Source: Bacterioplanoides sp. SCSIO 12839 (GTDB lineage: Bacteria; Pseudomonadota; Gammaproteobacteria; Pseudomonadales; Oceanobacteraceae). From it: a DNA stretch of 64,000 nt. Within the stretch, counting starts at the first letter, position 1. Every line of letters starts with the position of its first letter. Location: positions 3,684,501 through 3,748,500 of the forward strand of contig NZ_CP073745.1 of the NCBI RefSeq assembly GCF_024397975.1, written 5' to 3'. The translations under genes were made by a program, and so were the position numbers. Positions 1 to 9,205 of this stretch are shown piece by piece. Below the pieces are notes generated by a model. That model was not told where the DNA came from. It worked only from the letters and a program-made list of their open reading frames with translations, and searched no databases.

Positions 1-2181
1 CTCGTTGCGGTCATTCGGGAACGCATCAACGCCGTCGTCGGAACCATCGCCGTCAGTGTCTTCCTTCAGCGGGTCAGTGCCGTTAGTGGCTTCATCCGCA
101 TCCGATACACCGTCGTTATCATCGTCGGTATCGGCATTGTTGCCCGTACCGTCGCCGTCGGTATCGACCTGCTCGTTGCGGTCATTCGGGAATACATCAA
201 CGCCGTCGTCAGAACCATCACCATCGGTATCTTTCTTAAGTGGATCGGTGCCGTTGGTTTTTTCCTGACCGTCTTCGATACCGTCACCATCGGTATCTTT
301 TTTCAGAGGGTCAGTGCCATCTGTTTTTTCCTGGCCATCTTCAACACCATCTTCATCGGAGTCTTTTTTCAGTGGGTCGGTGCCATCCGTTTTTTCCTGG
401 CCATCTTCAACACCATCTTCATCGGAGTCTTTTTTCAGCGGATCAGTGCCATCAGTATTAATTTCCTGCGCATCATTAACACCATCACCATCAGTATCGG
501 CTTTATTCGGGTCGGTACCATGAACTGTATTTTCATCAACGTTGCTCAGGCCGTCGCCATCAATATCGTTATCATTGATATCTGCAGTACCATCGCCATC
601 AGTATCTTTTAAAATAGTGAGAACAAGGTTTTTAGAGTCGGTATTACCACCATCATCCGTCGCAGTAATCGTAACCTGGATAGGGTTATTGGTTAACGTA
701 TCGAAATCAGCCGGAGTTTTCAGTGTTAAACGGCCGGTATTCTCATCGATTGAAAATAAGGCTGCATCGATTCCTGATATGCTCCAACGGACATTACCGT
801 TAGGAGTACCTGAACGCGCTGGAGTGACGGCAAAAGCTTCACCTTCGACCAGGTTTCGATTCAGCGGATTAATATCAATAACAAAAGCACCAATCGCATC
901 AACAATCGCCTGTACCTCTGCCGTTGTATCAACCTCTTCTTTTGTTTTCCCTGCAATTTCAATATTAACTTGATTAATATTGCTATCAGTTACACCTGTC
1001 ACACCAATGGAGTCATACATTTCAGGCGTTGGCACAGGCTTAGAGGTACCATTTGTATCCGCATAATTCTGAATAATGGATTCATCAATAATGCGCTGAA
1101 CATCAGCAACAGTATTAATATCTGAAGAAGATTTAGCCAGGATGGCAGCATTAACGGCAGCCAGATTTTCAGCAGAAACGTTGTCACCACTAACATTAAT
1201 ATAATCTTGTACGGTTAGTGCTGCTGGACTGGTGCCATCGCCATCGGCGTAATCTTTAATTTTTTGAAATAAGTCGACCAGACAAGGTTCGCTGTCCGGA
1301 ATTGGGCCCCAAAAATCATTTTTATACTTTTCAGACAGGAAGAAATTAACTTTGTGCGCTTCACAAGCCGTTAACGCTTTGTCAAAAACAATAATTTCAG
1401 CAATATCAGCTTGAGCATAGTTATTATTACCATCCCAACCAATAGCAAATACAGGCTGCTGACCGAGAGGGTTAGAAGGGTCAGTATCTAAATCATCCGA
1501 AGTAGTATCGGTAAAACGGGTAAAAGCCGTACCACCCGTTACCCCATTAAAGCTCACAAATGACCCATTGCTTTCACCAAACTGATAACTGACGGTTACC
1601 AGACGGTTTTCATCAGCAATACCCGCATTGGTGATCGAGATGTTTTGCGAGACAGGACCAATACCTACAATGCCGTTTTCTCTATTGCTGCTGAAATTAA
1701 AGGAATTGAAGAACATTCGATCCCAGTTATTGTCATCCAGCCCCCATAAAGCACTGCCCTGTGAAGTACTGACACCGGACGTGCGGTAAACGGTAAAAAT
1801 AGTAACGTCAGGCTCCACACCTGAGCGCAGATCTAAGGCTTCGTCGCGGCTGTTTTTGATCTGATAAGCAACAGCATTAGCTTCTCTGAAAGAAAATGCT
1901 GGCTGATCACCAATATCTGACTGATTATTCCATGGGGTCGTGTTGCCAGGGCTGGAACCAACCGGTACCGTCAAATACCCGTTCGATGTTTTATCTTTCC
2001 AGGGATTAGCACTGGAAATCCCGCTAAACGCTCCACCGGATGTAGAGCCATCCGCATTAGGATCAGAGGCATCCAACCACAAAACTGCGCCATCAACGCC
2101 ACCCGGAGCGTTATCAGCGGCTTGTACAGGCGCAACAAGGGACAACCCCAAAGCGACCTGTAAAACAATATTTCGACCCAT
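1..2181 (-). CDS. Large secreted thrombospondin type 3 repeat protein (partial, 3' end outside window)
   Basis: The reading frame is open from an ATG at 2181 to the window edge, 727 codons with no stop. A signal peptide occupies roughly residues 1-22, ending VAPVQA. Residues ~30-290 look like a LamG/concanavalin-like jelly-roll (start GAVLWLDASD) with a conserved Cys pair near 280-300. Residues ~460-520 resemble a cadherin-like beta domain (INPLNRNLVEGEAFAV). From ~525 to the edge come aspartate-rich DTDGDG repeats typical of thrombospondin type 3 calcium-binding segments. The product should be exported and probably cell-surface or secreted, with Ca2+-dependent folding; a role in adhesion is inference. 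The start at 2181 follows a purine-poor leader; an ATG at 2189 is in another frame. The C-terminal domains and any sorting signal lie outside the window. Confidence 0.85.
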   Translation of the reverse strand, partial: MGRNIVLQVALGLSLVAPVQAADNAPGGVDGAVLWLDASDPNADGSTSGGAFSGISSANPWKDKTSNGYLTVPVGSSPGNTTPWNNQSDIGDQPAFSFREANAVAYQIKNSRDEALDLRSGVEPDVTIFTVYRTSGVSTSQGSALWGLDDNNWDRMFFNSFNFSSNRENGIVGIGPVSQNISITNAGIADENRLVTVSYQFGESNGSFVSFNGVTGGTAFTRFTDTTSDDLDTDPSNPLGQQPVFAIGWDGNNNYAQADIAEIIVFDKALTACEAHKVNFFLSEKYKNDFWGPIPDSEPCLVDLFQKIKDYADGDGTSPAALTVQDYINVSGDNVSAENLAAVNAAILAKSSSDINTVADVQRIIDESIIQNYADTNGTSKPVPTPEMYDSIGVTGVTDSNINQVNIEIAGKTKEEVDTTAEVQAIVDAIGAFVIDINPLNRNLVEGEAFAVTPARSGTPNGNVRWSISGIDAALFSIDENTGRLTLKTPADFDTLTNNPIQVTITATDDGGNTDSKNLVLTILKDTDGDGTADINDNDIDGDGLSNVDENTVHGTDPNKADTDGDGVNDAQEINTDGTDPLKKDSDEDGVEDGQEKTDGTDPLKKDSDEDGVEDGQEKTDGTDPLKKDTDGDGIEDGQEKTNGTDPLKKDTDGDGSDDGVDVFPNDRNEQVDTDGDGTGNNADTDDDNDGVSDADEATNGTDPLKEDTDGDGSDDGVDAFPNDRNE
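245..508 (-). repeat. 66-bp in-frame tandem repeats in the TSP3 region
   Basis: Four units begin at about 245, 311, 377 and 443 on the + strand, exactly 66 bp apart. Each encodes 22 residues of the form KKDSDEDGVEDGQEKTDGTD-PL. The two central copies are almost identical at the DNA level and the outer ones have diverged. A second, larger periodicity of 171 bp (57 codons) links 1-86 with 172-257. Both are coding repeats of the calcium-binding domain and would allow length change by slippage or recombination. Confidence 0.85.
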
Positions 2182-2348
2182 AAACCCATCCCTAAAGTTA
2201 TATTTTTGACGGCTAAGCCGTTCTTATTAACTATTCAGATACAAAGTTTCGGGATATTACCACTCGAGTATGATTTTCGTACGAATCTTTTACATTTCGA
2301 AGTCACTTTTTACATTCTGGCGGACTTTGGCCAGAGCCTGTTAACACA

Positions 2349-2385
2349 AAAAAGCCCCCAACCGCTGCCGGTTGAGGGCTTGTAT
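2349..2385 (-). terminator. Rho-independent terminator of metY
   Basis: A 13-bp stem (2352-2364 with 2369-2381, one mismatch) with a CTGC loop is followed, reading the minus strand, by a run of six T. It sits about 40 bp after the metY stop. Confidence 0.85.
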
Positions 2386-2422
2386 TTTCAGTGAAGTCGA
2401 GAACGGTTATAAAACTAAGGGG

Positions 2423-3694
2423 TTATTTAGCTGCAGCTAGCGCCTGTTCTACGTCAGCAATGATGTCGTCAGCGTGTTCGATGCCAATCGACAAGCGAAC
2501 CAGATCGGTACTCACACCAGCAGACTTCATTTCTTCTTCATTCAGCTGACGGTGGGTAGTGGTCGCCGGGTGACAAGCCAGAGACTTGGCATCACCAATA
2601 TTCACCAAACGCTTGATCATCTGCAGCGCATCGATGAACTTAGCACCCGCTTCTGCGCCACCTTTAATGCCGAAGCTCAGAATCGCTGATGGCTTACCAC
2701 CCACCATGCGCTGTGCAACTTCGTAGTTTTTGTCGCTTTCAAGGCCAGCGTAATTTACCCAGGAAACCTGTTCGTTCGCGCTCAGGTATTCGGCAACTTT
2801 CTGTGCGTTTTCAACATGGCGATCCATACGCAGCGCCAGCGTCTCCAGGCCCTGAATAATCATGAAAGCATTCATTGGTGACAATGCTGCCCCCATGTTA
2901 CGCAGTGGTACCACACGAGCACGACCAATAAAGGCCGCCTCACCCAGGGCTTCTGCGTAAACCACACCATGGTAAGACGGATCGGGTTCGTTAAAACGCG
3001 GGAAACGTGGGTTGTCTTTCCAAGGGAATTTACCGGAATCAACGATGATGCCACCAACGGTAGTGCCGTGGCCACCGATGTATTTGGTCAGCGAGTGCAC
3101 CACGATATCAGCACCATGTTCAAATGGGCGACACAGATATGGCGTCGCCACTGTGTTATCCACAATCACAGGCACACCATGTTTGTGCGCCATGTCAGAC
3201 AGTGCTTTCAGGTCAACCACGTTACCGGCTGGGTTGCCAATCGACTCACAAAACAGTGCTTTGGTGTTGTCGTCGATCAGAGCTTCCAACGCAGCAATAT
3301 CATCACCCGACGCCATACGGACTTCGATGCCCTGCTGCGGGAAGGTGTGTGCGAACAGGTTGTAAGTACCACCATACAGCTGGCTAACAGAAACGATGTT
3401 GTCGCCAGCTGCAGCCAGAGTCTGAATGGATGCTGTAATTGCCGCCATACCCGACGCCATACACAGTGCAGCAATGCCACCTTCCATTGCGGCAATGCGC
3501 TGTTCCAGCACATCATTGGTTGGGTTCATGATACGGGTGTAAATATTGCCCGGCTCTTTCAGGTCAAACAGGTCTGCACCGTGTTGTGTGTCACGAAAAC
3601 TGTAAGAGGTAGTTTGGTAAATCGGCACAGCCACAGCGCGCGTGGTTGGATCTTCACTAAAACCGGCATGAAGCGCCTGAGTTTCAATTTTCAT
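2423..3694 (-). CDS. metY: O-acetylhomoserine sulfhydrylase (PLP-dependent, MetY type)
   Basis: This 423-residue protein belongs to the Cys/Met-metabolism PLP enzyme family. It converts O-acetylhomoserine plus sulfide to homocysteine in methionine synthesis. Visible marks are the N-terminal ETQALHAG and YTRIMNPTNDVLEQRIA blocks, and the SLTKYIGGHGTTVGG stretch with the pyridoxal-binding lysine near residue 207. Its length of ~425 and the GNIYTRIMNPT block fit MetY better than MetB or MetZ. An AGGGA ribosome site lies 9 nt before the ATG. It is transcribed alone, divergent from the hybrid kinase at 3841, and ends at a strong terminator. No MetJ-type operator or SAM riboswitch was seen in the 146-bp upstream gap. 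Substrate preference (acetyl versus succinyl) cannot be decided from sequence. Confidence 0.92.
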   Translation of the reverse strand: MKIETQALHAGFSEDPTTRAVAVPIYQTTSYSFRDTQHGADLFDLKEPGNIYTRIMNPTNDVLEQRIAAMEGGIAALCMASGMAAITASIQTLAAAGDNIVSVSQLYGGTYNLFAHTFPQQGIEVRMASGDDIAALEALIDDNTKALFCESIGNPAGNVVDLKALSDMAHKHGVPVIVDNTVATPYLCRPFEHGADIVVHSLTKYIGGHGTTVGGIIVDSGKFPWKDNPRFPRFNEPDPSYHGVVYAEALGEAAFIGRARVVPLRNMGAALSPMNAFMIIQGLETLALRMDRHVENAQKVAEYLSANEQVSWVNYAGLESDKNYEVAQRMVGGKPSAILSFGIKGGAEAGAKFIDALQMIKRLVNIGDAKSLACHPATTTHRQLNEEEMKSAGVSTDLVRLSIGIEHADDIIADVEQALAAAK

Positions 3695-3840
3695 TCGATG
3701 GTCCCTTATTATGTGTGTACATATTATTGTTTGAATACCCTGAGTGTATCAGAGCCAGCCTTATATAAAAGACCAATCGAAGGCTATTGCTTATAAAAAA
3801 CACACTGATATAGTCGCACAAAAATAACAACGATATTTAT

Positions 3841-5586
3841 ATGTTAAGGTCTTTTAAGCAACACCCTTTATCACTACAAATTGATAGAGAACGCCATCGT
3901 AATTTTATGGTCGAGGCGTTACCTCATTTGATTGGTGGAATCATTACCGGGGCCCTGGTGCATTATGTCTTCAGGAGTTTTCTCGAAGATGAAACCACAA
4001 CTTATTGGTTCGCACTACAATCACTGCTATTAATATCCACTATTATTTTTTATTCTATCGATTATAAACTCCCCAATTTATTATCTTTCCGTCAATGGGA
4101 AGGCGTTATTATTCTGGTGTCAGCACTCTGGGGGATTACCTGGTGCATGGCTCCGTTTATTTTTCTGCCTGAGGCCAGCTTTTACGATCAGGAAAATCTG
4201 GTGTATGTTGCGGCATTATTAATTATTGTCATTGCCCTTGTTATTACACCGGCTCCAGCAATGGTGTATTACCCAACCGGTTATTTTTTATTTGCCAGTT
4301 TGCCATTGGCTGGGATGTTTATCCGGCTATACCAGCTTAATTACGATATATTATTAATTTCTTTTCTGGGGTTTTTCTGGTTGTCGGCCATAACCTATGG
4401 TTGGAGACTCCACATCACGTTGATTGACCTGATTAAGTTACGCCTTGAGGTGGACCAGGCACGTCAGCAAGCAGAGTCAGCGGTGCTCGCAAAGTCCAAA
4501 TTCATCGCTGCTTCCAGCCATGATCTACGCCAGCCATTACAAGCCATCAGTTTATTTTTCAGTAATATAAAGCGATCGTTATTTAAAGATGGAATGGCGC
4601 AAACAGCCGAAAAAATGGAAGCCAGTATTCACAACATGTCTGAATTACTGGACAGTTTATTGGATGTTTCACGCCTTGATGCCAACAGCGTCTCACCCAA
4701 ACCTCAGCATATTAAGCTTGCACCACAACTGGAGAAACTGCTCGCCGCACAAAAGAACGCTTGCAAAGAAAAAGCTCTGAAACTAACAAGTCATCTGGAG
4801 AACCTGACGGTTTATGCTGATCCGATACTGCTAAACCGGGTACTCAGCAACCTGTTGAACAATGCGGTTAAATATACACCCAAAGGTGAGATTCAACTGA
4901 CGGTTGAACGACAAGACAATCTGGCTATTGTGTCTGTTATCGATACAGGGATTGGTATTCCAGAGGAAGAGCAGCAAGCAATTTTCAGTGAGTTCCACCA
5001 GCTGCATAACCCTGAGCGGGATCAACAAAAAGGTCTGGGGCTCGGTTTGTCGATCGTCCAGCGTCTATGCACACTGCAAGATTGGAATATCCGGCTGAGT
5101 TCTGAAGTGAATATTGGCAGCACCTTCACGATTGAAGTTCCACTGGGCGACGACAGCCAAATCATCCAGGAACAAGCCCAGCAGCCACACTATAACAATT
5201 TTAATAACCGATTTATTATTGTGATTGATGATGACAATTATGTGCGCTCATCGATATCGGAGTTGCTTCGTAGCTGGGGAGCAAAGGTCACTGCCTGTGA
5301 AAGCCTGCAGCAGGCAATATCTTACTGTTCCGCGCATTCAGATATTCCTGATTTGATCATCTCAGACCTTCGCCTTCGCCATGAAGAAAATGGCATCCAA
5401 ACCATCAATCAACTCCGGCATCACTTCCAACACCCGATCACGGCTTTATTGCTCACGGGCGACACCGACCCGGAAAGGATTCGCCAAGCGAAACAAAGCT
5501 CACTGGTGGTATTACATAAACCGGTTCAGGCCGCCCGCTTACGACTGGCCATACAACGCCTGTTAAACGATCACCCTCTGGGGTGA
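3841..5586 (+). CDS. Hybrid sensor histidine kinase / response regulator (paralogue 1)
   Basis: 581 residues. The N-terminal ~190 residues hold about six hydrophobic membrane segments with no periplasmic domain. A short coiled linker follows, then a HisKA domain with the phospho-accepting His near residue 227 (SSHDLRQPLQAI). The ATPase domain has an N box (RVLSNLLNNAVKYTPKG), DTGIGIP and a GLGLGLSIVQRL box. The C-terminal receiver (about 455-575) has acidic residues in VIDDDN, the phospho-Asp near 509 (ISDLRL) and the HKP lysine. It therefore probably autophosphorylates and passes phosphate to its own receiver. The ligand is unknown. It is 35% or more alike by eye to the kinase at 7496, including the N-terminal FMxExxPHxIGGxIT segment, so the two are paralogues. 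No strong ribosome site precedes the ATG. Confidence 0.88.
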   Translation: MLRSFKQHPLSLQIDRERHRNFMVEALPHLIGGIITGALVHYVFRSFLEDETTTYWFALQSLLLISTIIFYSIDYKLPNLLSFRQWEGVIILVSALWGITWCMAPFIFLPEASFYDQENLVYVAALLIIVIALVITPAPAMVYYPTGYFLFASLPLAGMFIRLYQLNYDILLISFLGFFWLSAITYGWRLHITLIDLIKLRLEVDQARQQAESAVLAKSKFIAASSHDLRQPLQAISLFFSNIKRSLFKDGMAQTAEKMEASIHNMSELLDSLLDVSRLDANSVSPKPQHIKLAPQLEKLLAAQKNACKEKALKLTSHLENLTVYADPILLNRVLSNLLNNAVKYTPKGEIQLTVERQDNLAIVSVIDTGIGIPEEEQQAIFSEFHQLHNPERDQQKGLGLGLSIVQRLCTLQDWNIRLSSEVNIGSTFTIEVPLGDDSQIIQEQAQQPHYNNFNNRFIIVIDDDNYVRSSISELLRSWGAKVTACESLQQAISYCSAHSDIPDLIISDLRLRHEENGIQTINQLRHHFQHPITALLLTGDTDPERIRQAKQSSLVVLHKPVQAARLRLAIQRLLNDHPLG

Positions 5587-5671
5587 TCTCAGATCCCGCT
5601 ACTTACATACACTGCGATTGAACTCTTATTCAATGATTCCTGAAGAAATCAGGTTAACGCAGGTAGATGTT

Positions 5672-7315
5672 ATGACTGGCAAGATAAAGTTAGCTTCTGT
5701 GATATTCGCATCCATGATCACCATTGCATGTGGTGGAGGCGGTGGTGGTTCAACACCGCCTGCTGATGGGGGCTCCACTCCTCCAACGGACGGTGGTTCT
5801 ACTCCTCCAACGGACGGTGGTTCTACTCCTCCAACGGACGGTGGTTCTACTCCTCCAACAGACGGCGGCTCGACTCCTCCAACAGACGGCGGCTCGACTC
5901 CTCCAACAGACGGTGGTTCTACTCCTCCAACAGACGGCGGTTCTACTCCTCCAACAGACGGCGGCTCTAACCCTCCAGCTCCTGTCACTGAAAAGCTGTT
6001 CTTCAGTGCAACCGGTGATGTCAACCAGGGCGCCGAACTCTGGGCAACCGATGGCACCGAAAACGGCACAGCATTGGTGAAAGATATTAACCCGGCCGGT
6101 GACAGCTCGCCGCATCACGTTACCCGTGTTGGCAACGAGTGGTTCTTTGTCGCAACCACCGCCGATAACGGTAAAGAGCTGTGGAAAACCAACGGTACTG
6201 AAGACGGCACCGTTTTGGTGAAAGATATTCACCCAAGTGGCGACGCCAACCCAACCTTATTAACAGCTCTGGACGATAAACTGGTGTTTGTTGCCAGCGA
6301 TGATACCGATCGTGCAATCTGGGTATCGGATGGTACCGCCGACGGTACTGTACGTGTAACCAATGGTTCAACGGGTGTTAATCCAGGTACCCCAACTGAA
6401 ATGGTGGTGTTTAATAACAAAGTGTATTTTGCTGCGAGCGCGGAGAACACAGCGACACTTGAGCTGTGGTCAACCGATGGCACAACCGCAGGCACGGCGT
6501 TACACCGTGTTAACCAAAACCGTTTACCAAGTGCTGGCCTCCCTGCTGGCACAATCACGCCATATGTAGGTGCCAGCATTCAACAAATGGTCGCCAACGA
6601 TACCAGCCTGTTCTTCATAGGAAATAATGATGTCATTGGTAGCAATTTCGCTGCGCTGCGTATCGATACGTCGAATACTGTTCAACGTTTAGGCACAGAC
6701 CCTGGTATTGGTGAACTCACCTTAGTTTCTTTTGCCGGCAACAACACAGGGGTTGCATACAGCTACATCTTCGGTGGCGGTGATATCGCGGGCTTCTATG
6801 ATAAAAATGACTTTGCCAGACGCGCTATCACGGTATTTGGCCAAAATACAGCCAAGCCAGCTGAGCTGACTGCATTTGGCGATAAACTGTTATTTACTCT
6901 GGCCAATAATGATGTATGGATCACCACCAGCTTCTTTAACGGCACCACCCGAGTGAAAGATAATCTTTCCGATATTCGTGATATGAATACACTCGGTAAT
7001 AAAGCCGTATTGATTGCCAAAGAGAATGTGACGATTCCTGGTCTTGGTATCGTCCAGAGCGATGAACAGCTGTGGGTGACTGACGGCACCACTAACAACA
7101 CCATAAAAATCAATGACCAGGTGACCAATGGCAGTATGGGCCAGTTCACCGAGTTTGATGGCAAGTTGTACTTTACTGCAGCCACGGCCGCCAATGGACA
7201 GGAGCTTTGGGTAACTGATGGCACGTTTGCGGGCACCAGGATGTTAAAAGACATCAACGATGGTGCTACCGCCAGTAACCCCCTGTTAGTTGGCGTACCA
7301 GCAGCACCACAGTAA
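5672..7315 (+). CDS. Surface lipoprotein with Gly-Ser-Thr-Pro tether and ELWxTDGT beta-propeller repeats
   Basis: The chosen ATG at 5672 has an AGGT ribosome site and starts a compact lipoprotein signal (SMITIAC, Cys ~18), giving 547 residues. An in-frame ATG at 5618 would place 18 extra residues before the signal. After the Cys comes a GGGGGG stretch and about ten GGSTPPTD units, a flexible tether. The rest consists of repeats such as ELWATDGTENGTALVKDI, spaced ~45-50 residues apart, a family seen in large secreted proteins of marine bacteria and usually read as propeller blades. The protein is predicted to be anchored to the outer membrane. It lies between two paralogous hybrid kinases, so a sensory link is possible but unproven. 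No enzymatic motif was seen. Confidence 0.8.
   Translation: MTGKIKLASVIFASMITIACGGGGGGSTPPADGGSTPPTDGGSTPPTDGGSTPPTDGGSTPPTDGGSTPPTDGGSTPPTDGGSTPPTDGGSTPPTDGGSNPPAPVTEKLFFSATGDVNQGAELWATDGTENGTALVKDINPAGDSSPHHVTRVGNEWFFVATTADNGKELWKTNGTEDGTVLVKDIHPSGDANPTLLTALDDKLVFVASDDTDRAIWVSDGTADGTVRVTNGSTGVNPGTPTEMVVFNNKVYFAASAENTATLELWSTDGTTAGTALHRVNQNRLPSAGLPAGTITPYVGASIQQMVANDTSLFFIGNNDVIGSNFAALRIDTSNTVQRLGTDPGIGELTLVSFAGNNTGVAYSYIFGGGDIAGFYDKNDFARRAITVFGQNTAKPAELTAFGDKLLFTLANNDVWITTSFFNGTTRVKDNLSDIRDMNTLGNKAVLIAKENVTIPGLGIVQSDEQLWVTDGTTNNTIKINDQVTNGSMGQFTEFDGKLYFTAATAANGQELWVTDGTFAGTRMLKDINDGATASNPLLVGVPAAPQ
5749..5976 (+). repeat. 24-bp coding minisatellite (GGSTPPTD tether)
   Basis: Eight nearly exact 24-bp units plus a divergent first (PPAD) and last (SNPP) unit lie in frame. 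The copies differ only at third codon positions (cggac/cagac, ggtgg/ggcgg), indicating recent expansion. The 24-bp unit keeps frame, so copy-number change would alter only tether length. Confidence 0.92.
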
Positions 7316-7331
7316 GCATTCGCTTACGGCC

Positions 7332-7370
7332 CCTTTCTGCTTTCGGGCAGAAAGGAGGTTGTCTTTACTT
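7332..7370 (+). terminator. Weak hairpin terminator after the tethered lipoprotein
   Basis: A 9-bp perfect stem (7332-7340 with 7347-7355) with a TTTCGG loop lies 17 bp after the lipoprotein stop. It is followed by a T-rich but interrupted tract, so efficiency is uncertain. Confidence 0.5.
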
Positions 7371-7495
7371 TGTCCGTACTACGCCAAACTTGCCAACATT
7401 CCATTTGGCATGACACCCAGCTATCAGAGTTTTTCAAGACAGAGCTTCTCAAGATAGTTGTCCGTCATTATTCCCGCTAACTGATTTCATTTGCC

Positions 7496-9205
7496 GTGTT
7501 TATTCAACGAGTTGTTAAATCTGAGCTGCTGACAGCAGTTGAGTCTGAACGCCTGAAAACCTTTATGCTGGAAATTATTCCGCATTTTATTGGCGGATTT
7601 ATTACCTGCTTTGTGTTGTGTTATACCTTTGATGCCAATGGCCAAGGTTCATCAATTTGGTTTACCGCAATGGCACTGAATGCCGTACTCATTACTCTGC
7701 TTTACGCTGCTTATTTTTTGTTAAGAGATAAAACCTCTGCCACTTTCTGGAAATGGCCTCTGCTATTCTCCATCAGCTGCTTTGCGGCATTTCTTGCCTT
7801 GTCTCCCCATGTGTTATTACCGCAAACCGATGGCGCTTATTTAAATGCGCTGATTATCATCATGATTGCAATGTGTTTGGCCCCGGTTTCGGTGATGGCG
7901 CTCTACATTGAGTCTTTTTATGCTTATATCAGCATCCCGATTTTTTCTGTCATTGTTCGTATGGCATCAGACCAAGTAAGTCCTTACCTGATTTTTTTAG
8001 TTTTTTTCTTCTGGAGCACCTGCATTATTGCTGGCTGGCGTATTTTTAAGCTGAATATTCTTGGTATTCAGTACAAGTTGCAGGTTGAAAAAGCTCAACA
8101 AAGTGCTGAAAAAGCCAATCAGGCAAAATCACATTTTCTTGCGGTTGCCAGCCACGATATACGCCAGCCGCTGCAAGCCATTGAATTATTTTCTAACGCG
8201 TTATCTGAACGCCACCAGCTTCAGGCAGACCCTACCATGGGGAAATTACAATCCAGCATTAATAATATTTCTGATTTTTTAGATAGCCTGTTGGATATCT
8301 CTCGTCTGGAAGCCAAAAATATTCAACCGAAACCGGAACATCTTTTTTCTGATCAGCAGCTACAACAGTTAGCCGATCAATATAAAGCCCTGTGCCATCA
8401 TAAAGGCATCGACCTGTACACCCGCTGTGCACACGATGCGATGTACGTTGATCCGGTTTTATTTAATCGGGTCATCAGTAACTTATTAAACAACGCCGTG
8501 AACTACACTGATCATGGCGCTATTACGCTATCAACCCGCCAACATGGAGATTGGTTAACGGTGTCTATACAGGATACGGGTATTGGTATTCCCCAAGATC
8601 AACTACAAGATATTTTTACCGAGTTTCATCAACTTCAGGAACACGACACCACGCATAAACATGGCTTAGGTTTGGGCTTATCCATTGTTCAACGCTTATG
8701 TTTACTTCAGGACTGGAAAGTAGAAGTATCATCCGTACCGGGAGAAGGCAGTTGCTTCAGCATTACCGTGCCACTGGGTAATCAACAGCTGATCTCGACA
8801 GCAGAGAAAAAAGCTCTGGGCTATAACGCCTTTCAGGGAAAACAGATTGTCATTCTTGATAACGAGCAATCCATTCGTCAGGCATTAACCGAATTGCTCA
8901 CACAATGGGGGGCGAATGCCCATAGCTTTGAAACTCCCGAAGCGGCTATCGCATTTACACGCGAGCAGTCGGTGGATTTGATTATTTCAGATTTACATTT
9001 GAATGATGGGAAAAAAGGAACAGATGCCATCTCGGCCATTCATCAACAGTCGCGCTCTCCGATACCTTCATTATTAGTAACCGGTGATACCAACCCGGTG
9101 ACGCTTCAAACGGCGCAACAGCAAGGGCCATTAATATTGCATAAGCCCGTGCGCGCCGCTCAGCTACGTATTGCCTGCCACCGGCTACTTCAAAACACCA
9201 TTTAA
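7496..9205 (+). CDS. Hybrid sensor histidine kinase / response regulator (paralogue 2)
   Basis: 569 residues from a GTG start. The GTG is preferred because the following residues (through FMLEIIPHFIGGFIT) align with the N-terminus of the kinase at 3841; the first in-frame ATG is 24 codons later. About six membrane segments are followed by HisKA with His near 220 (ASHDIRQPLQAI). Next come HATPase boxes (RVISNLLNNAVNY, DTGIGIP, GLGLGLSIV) and a receiver with phospho-Asp near 498 (ISDLHL) and HKP. One residue of the usual receiver acidic pair is Asn (ILDNE instead of DD), which may weaken Mg2+ binding. Its last 21 bp overlap the convergent response regulator gene. Membrane-only input domain; signal unknown. 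Confidence 0.87.
   Translation: MFIQRVVKSELLTAVESERLKTFMLEIIPHFIGGFITCFVLCYTFDANGQGSSIWFTAMALNAVLITLLYAAYFLLRDKTSATFWKWPLLFSISCFAAFLALSPHVLLPQTDGAYLNALIIIMIAMCLAPVSVMALYIESFYAYISIPIFSVIVRMASDQVSPYLIFLVFFFWSTCIIAGWRIFKLNILGIQYKLQVEKAQQSAEKANQAKSHFLAVASHDIRQPLQAIELFSNALSERHQLQADPTMGKLQSSINNISDFLDSLLDISRLEAKNIQPKPEHLFSDQQLQQLADQYKALCHHKGIDLYTRCAHDAMYVDPVLFNRVISNLLNNAVNYTDHGAITLSTRQHGDWLTVSIQDTGIGIPQDQLQDIFTEFHQLQEHDTTHKHGLGLGLSIVQRLCLLQDWKVEVSSVPGEGSCFSITVPLGNQQLISTAEKKALGYNAFQGKQIVILDNEQSIRQALTELLTQWGANAHSFETPEAAIAFTREQSVDLIISDLHLNDGKKGTDAISAIHQQSRSPIPSLLVTGDTNPVTLQTAQQQGPLILHKPVRAAQLRIACHRLLQNTI

Noticed and set aside
245-508. Possible CRISPR array in the 66-bp repeats
   Set aside because: The repeats are in frame, have no unique spacers and encode DTDGDG calcium-binding units.
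2206-2394. 62-codon open frame before metY terminator
   Set aside because: Runs over the terminator hairpin and has no ribosome site.
2423-3694. SAM riboswitch or MetJ box before metY
   Set aside because: No matching structure or AGACGTCT-type repeat in the upstream gap.
5749-5976. Possible CRISPR-like repeats
   Set aside because: Contiguous 24-bp coding units without spacers.
5626-6069. Minus-strand Pro/Val-rich open frame (147 codons)
   Set aside because: It is the antisense of the GGSTPPTD minisatellite, with no start signal or domain; repeat DNA keeps many frames open.
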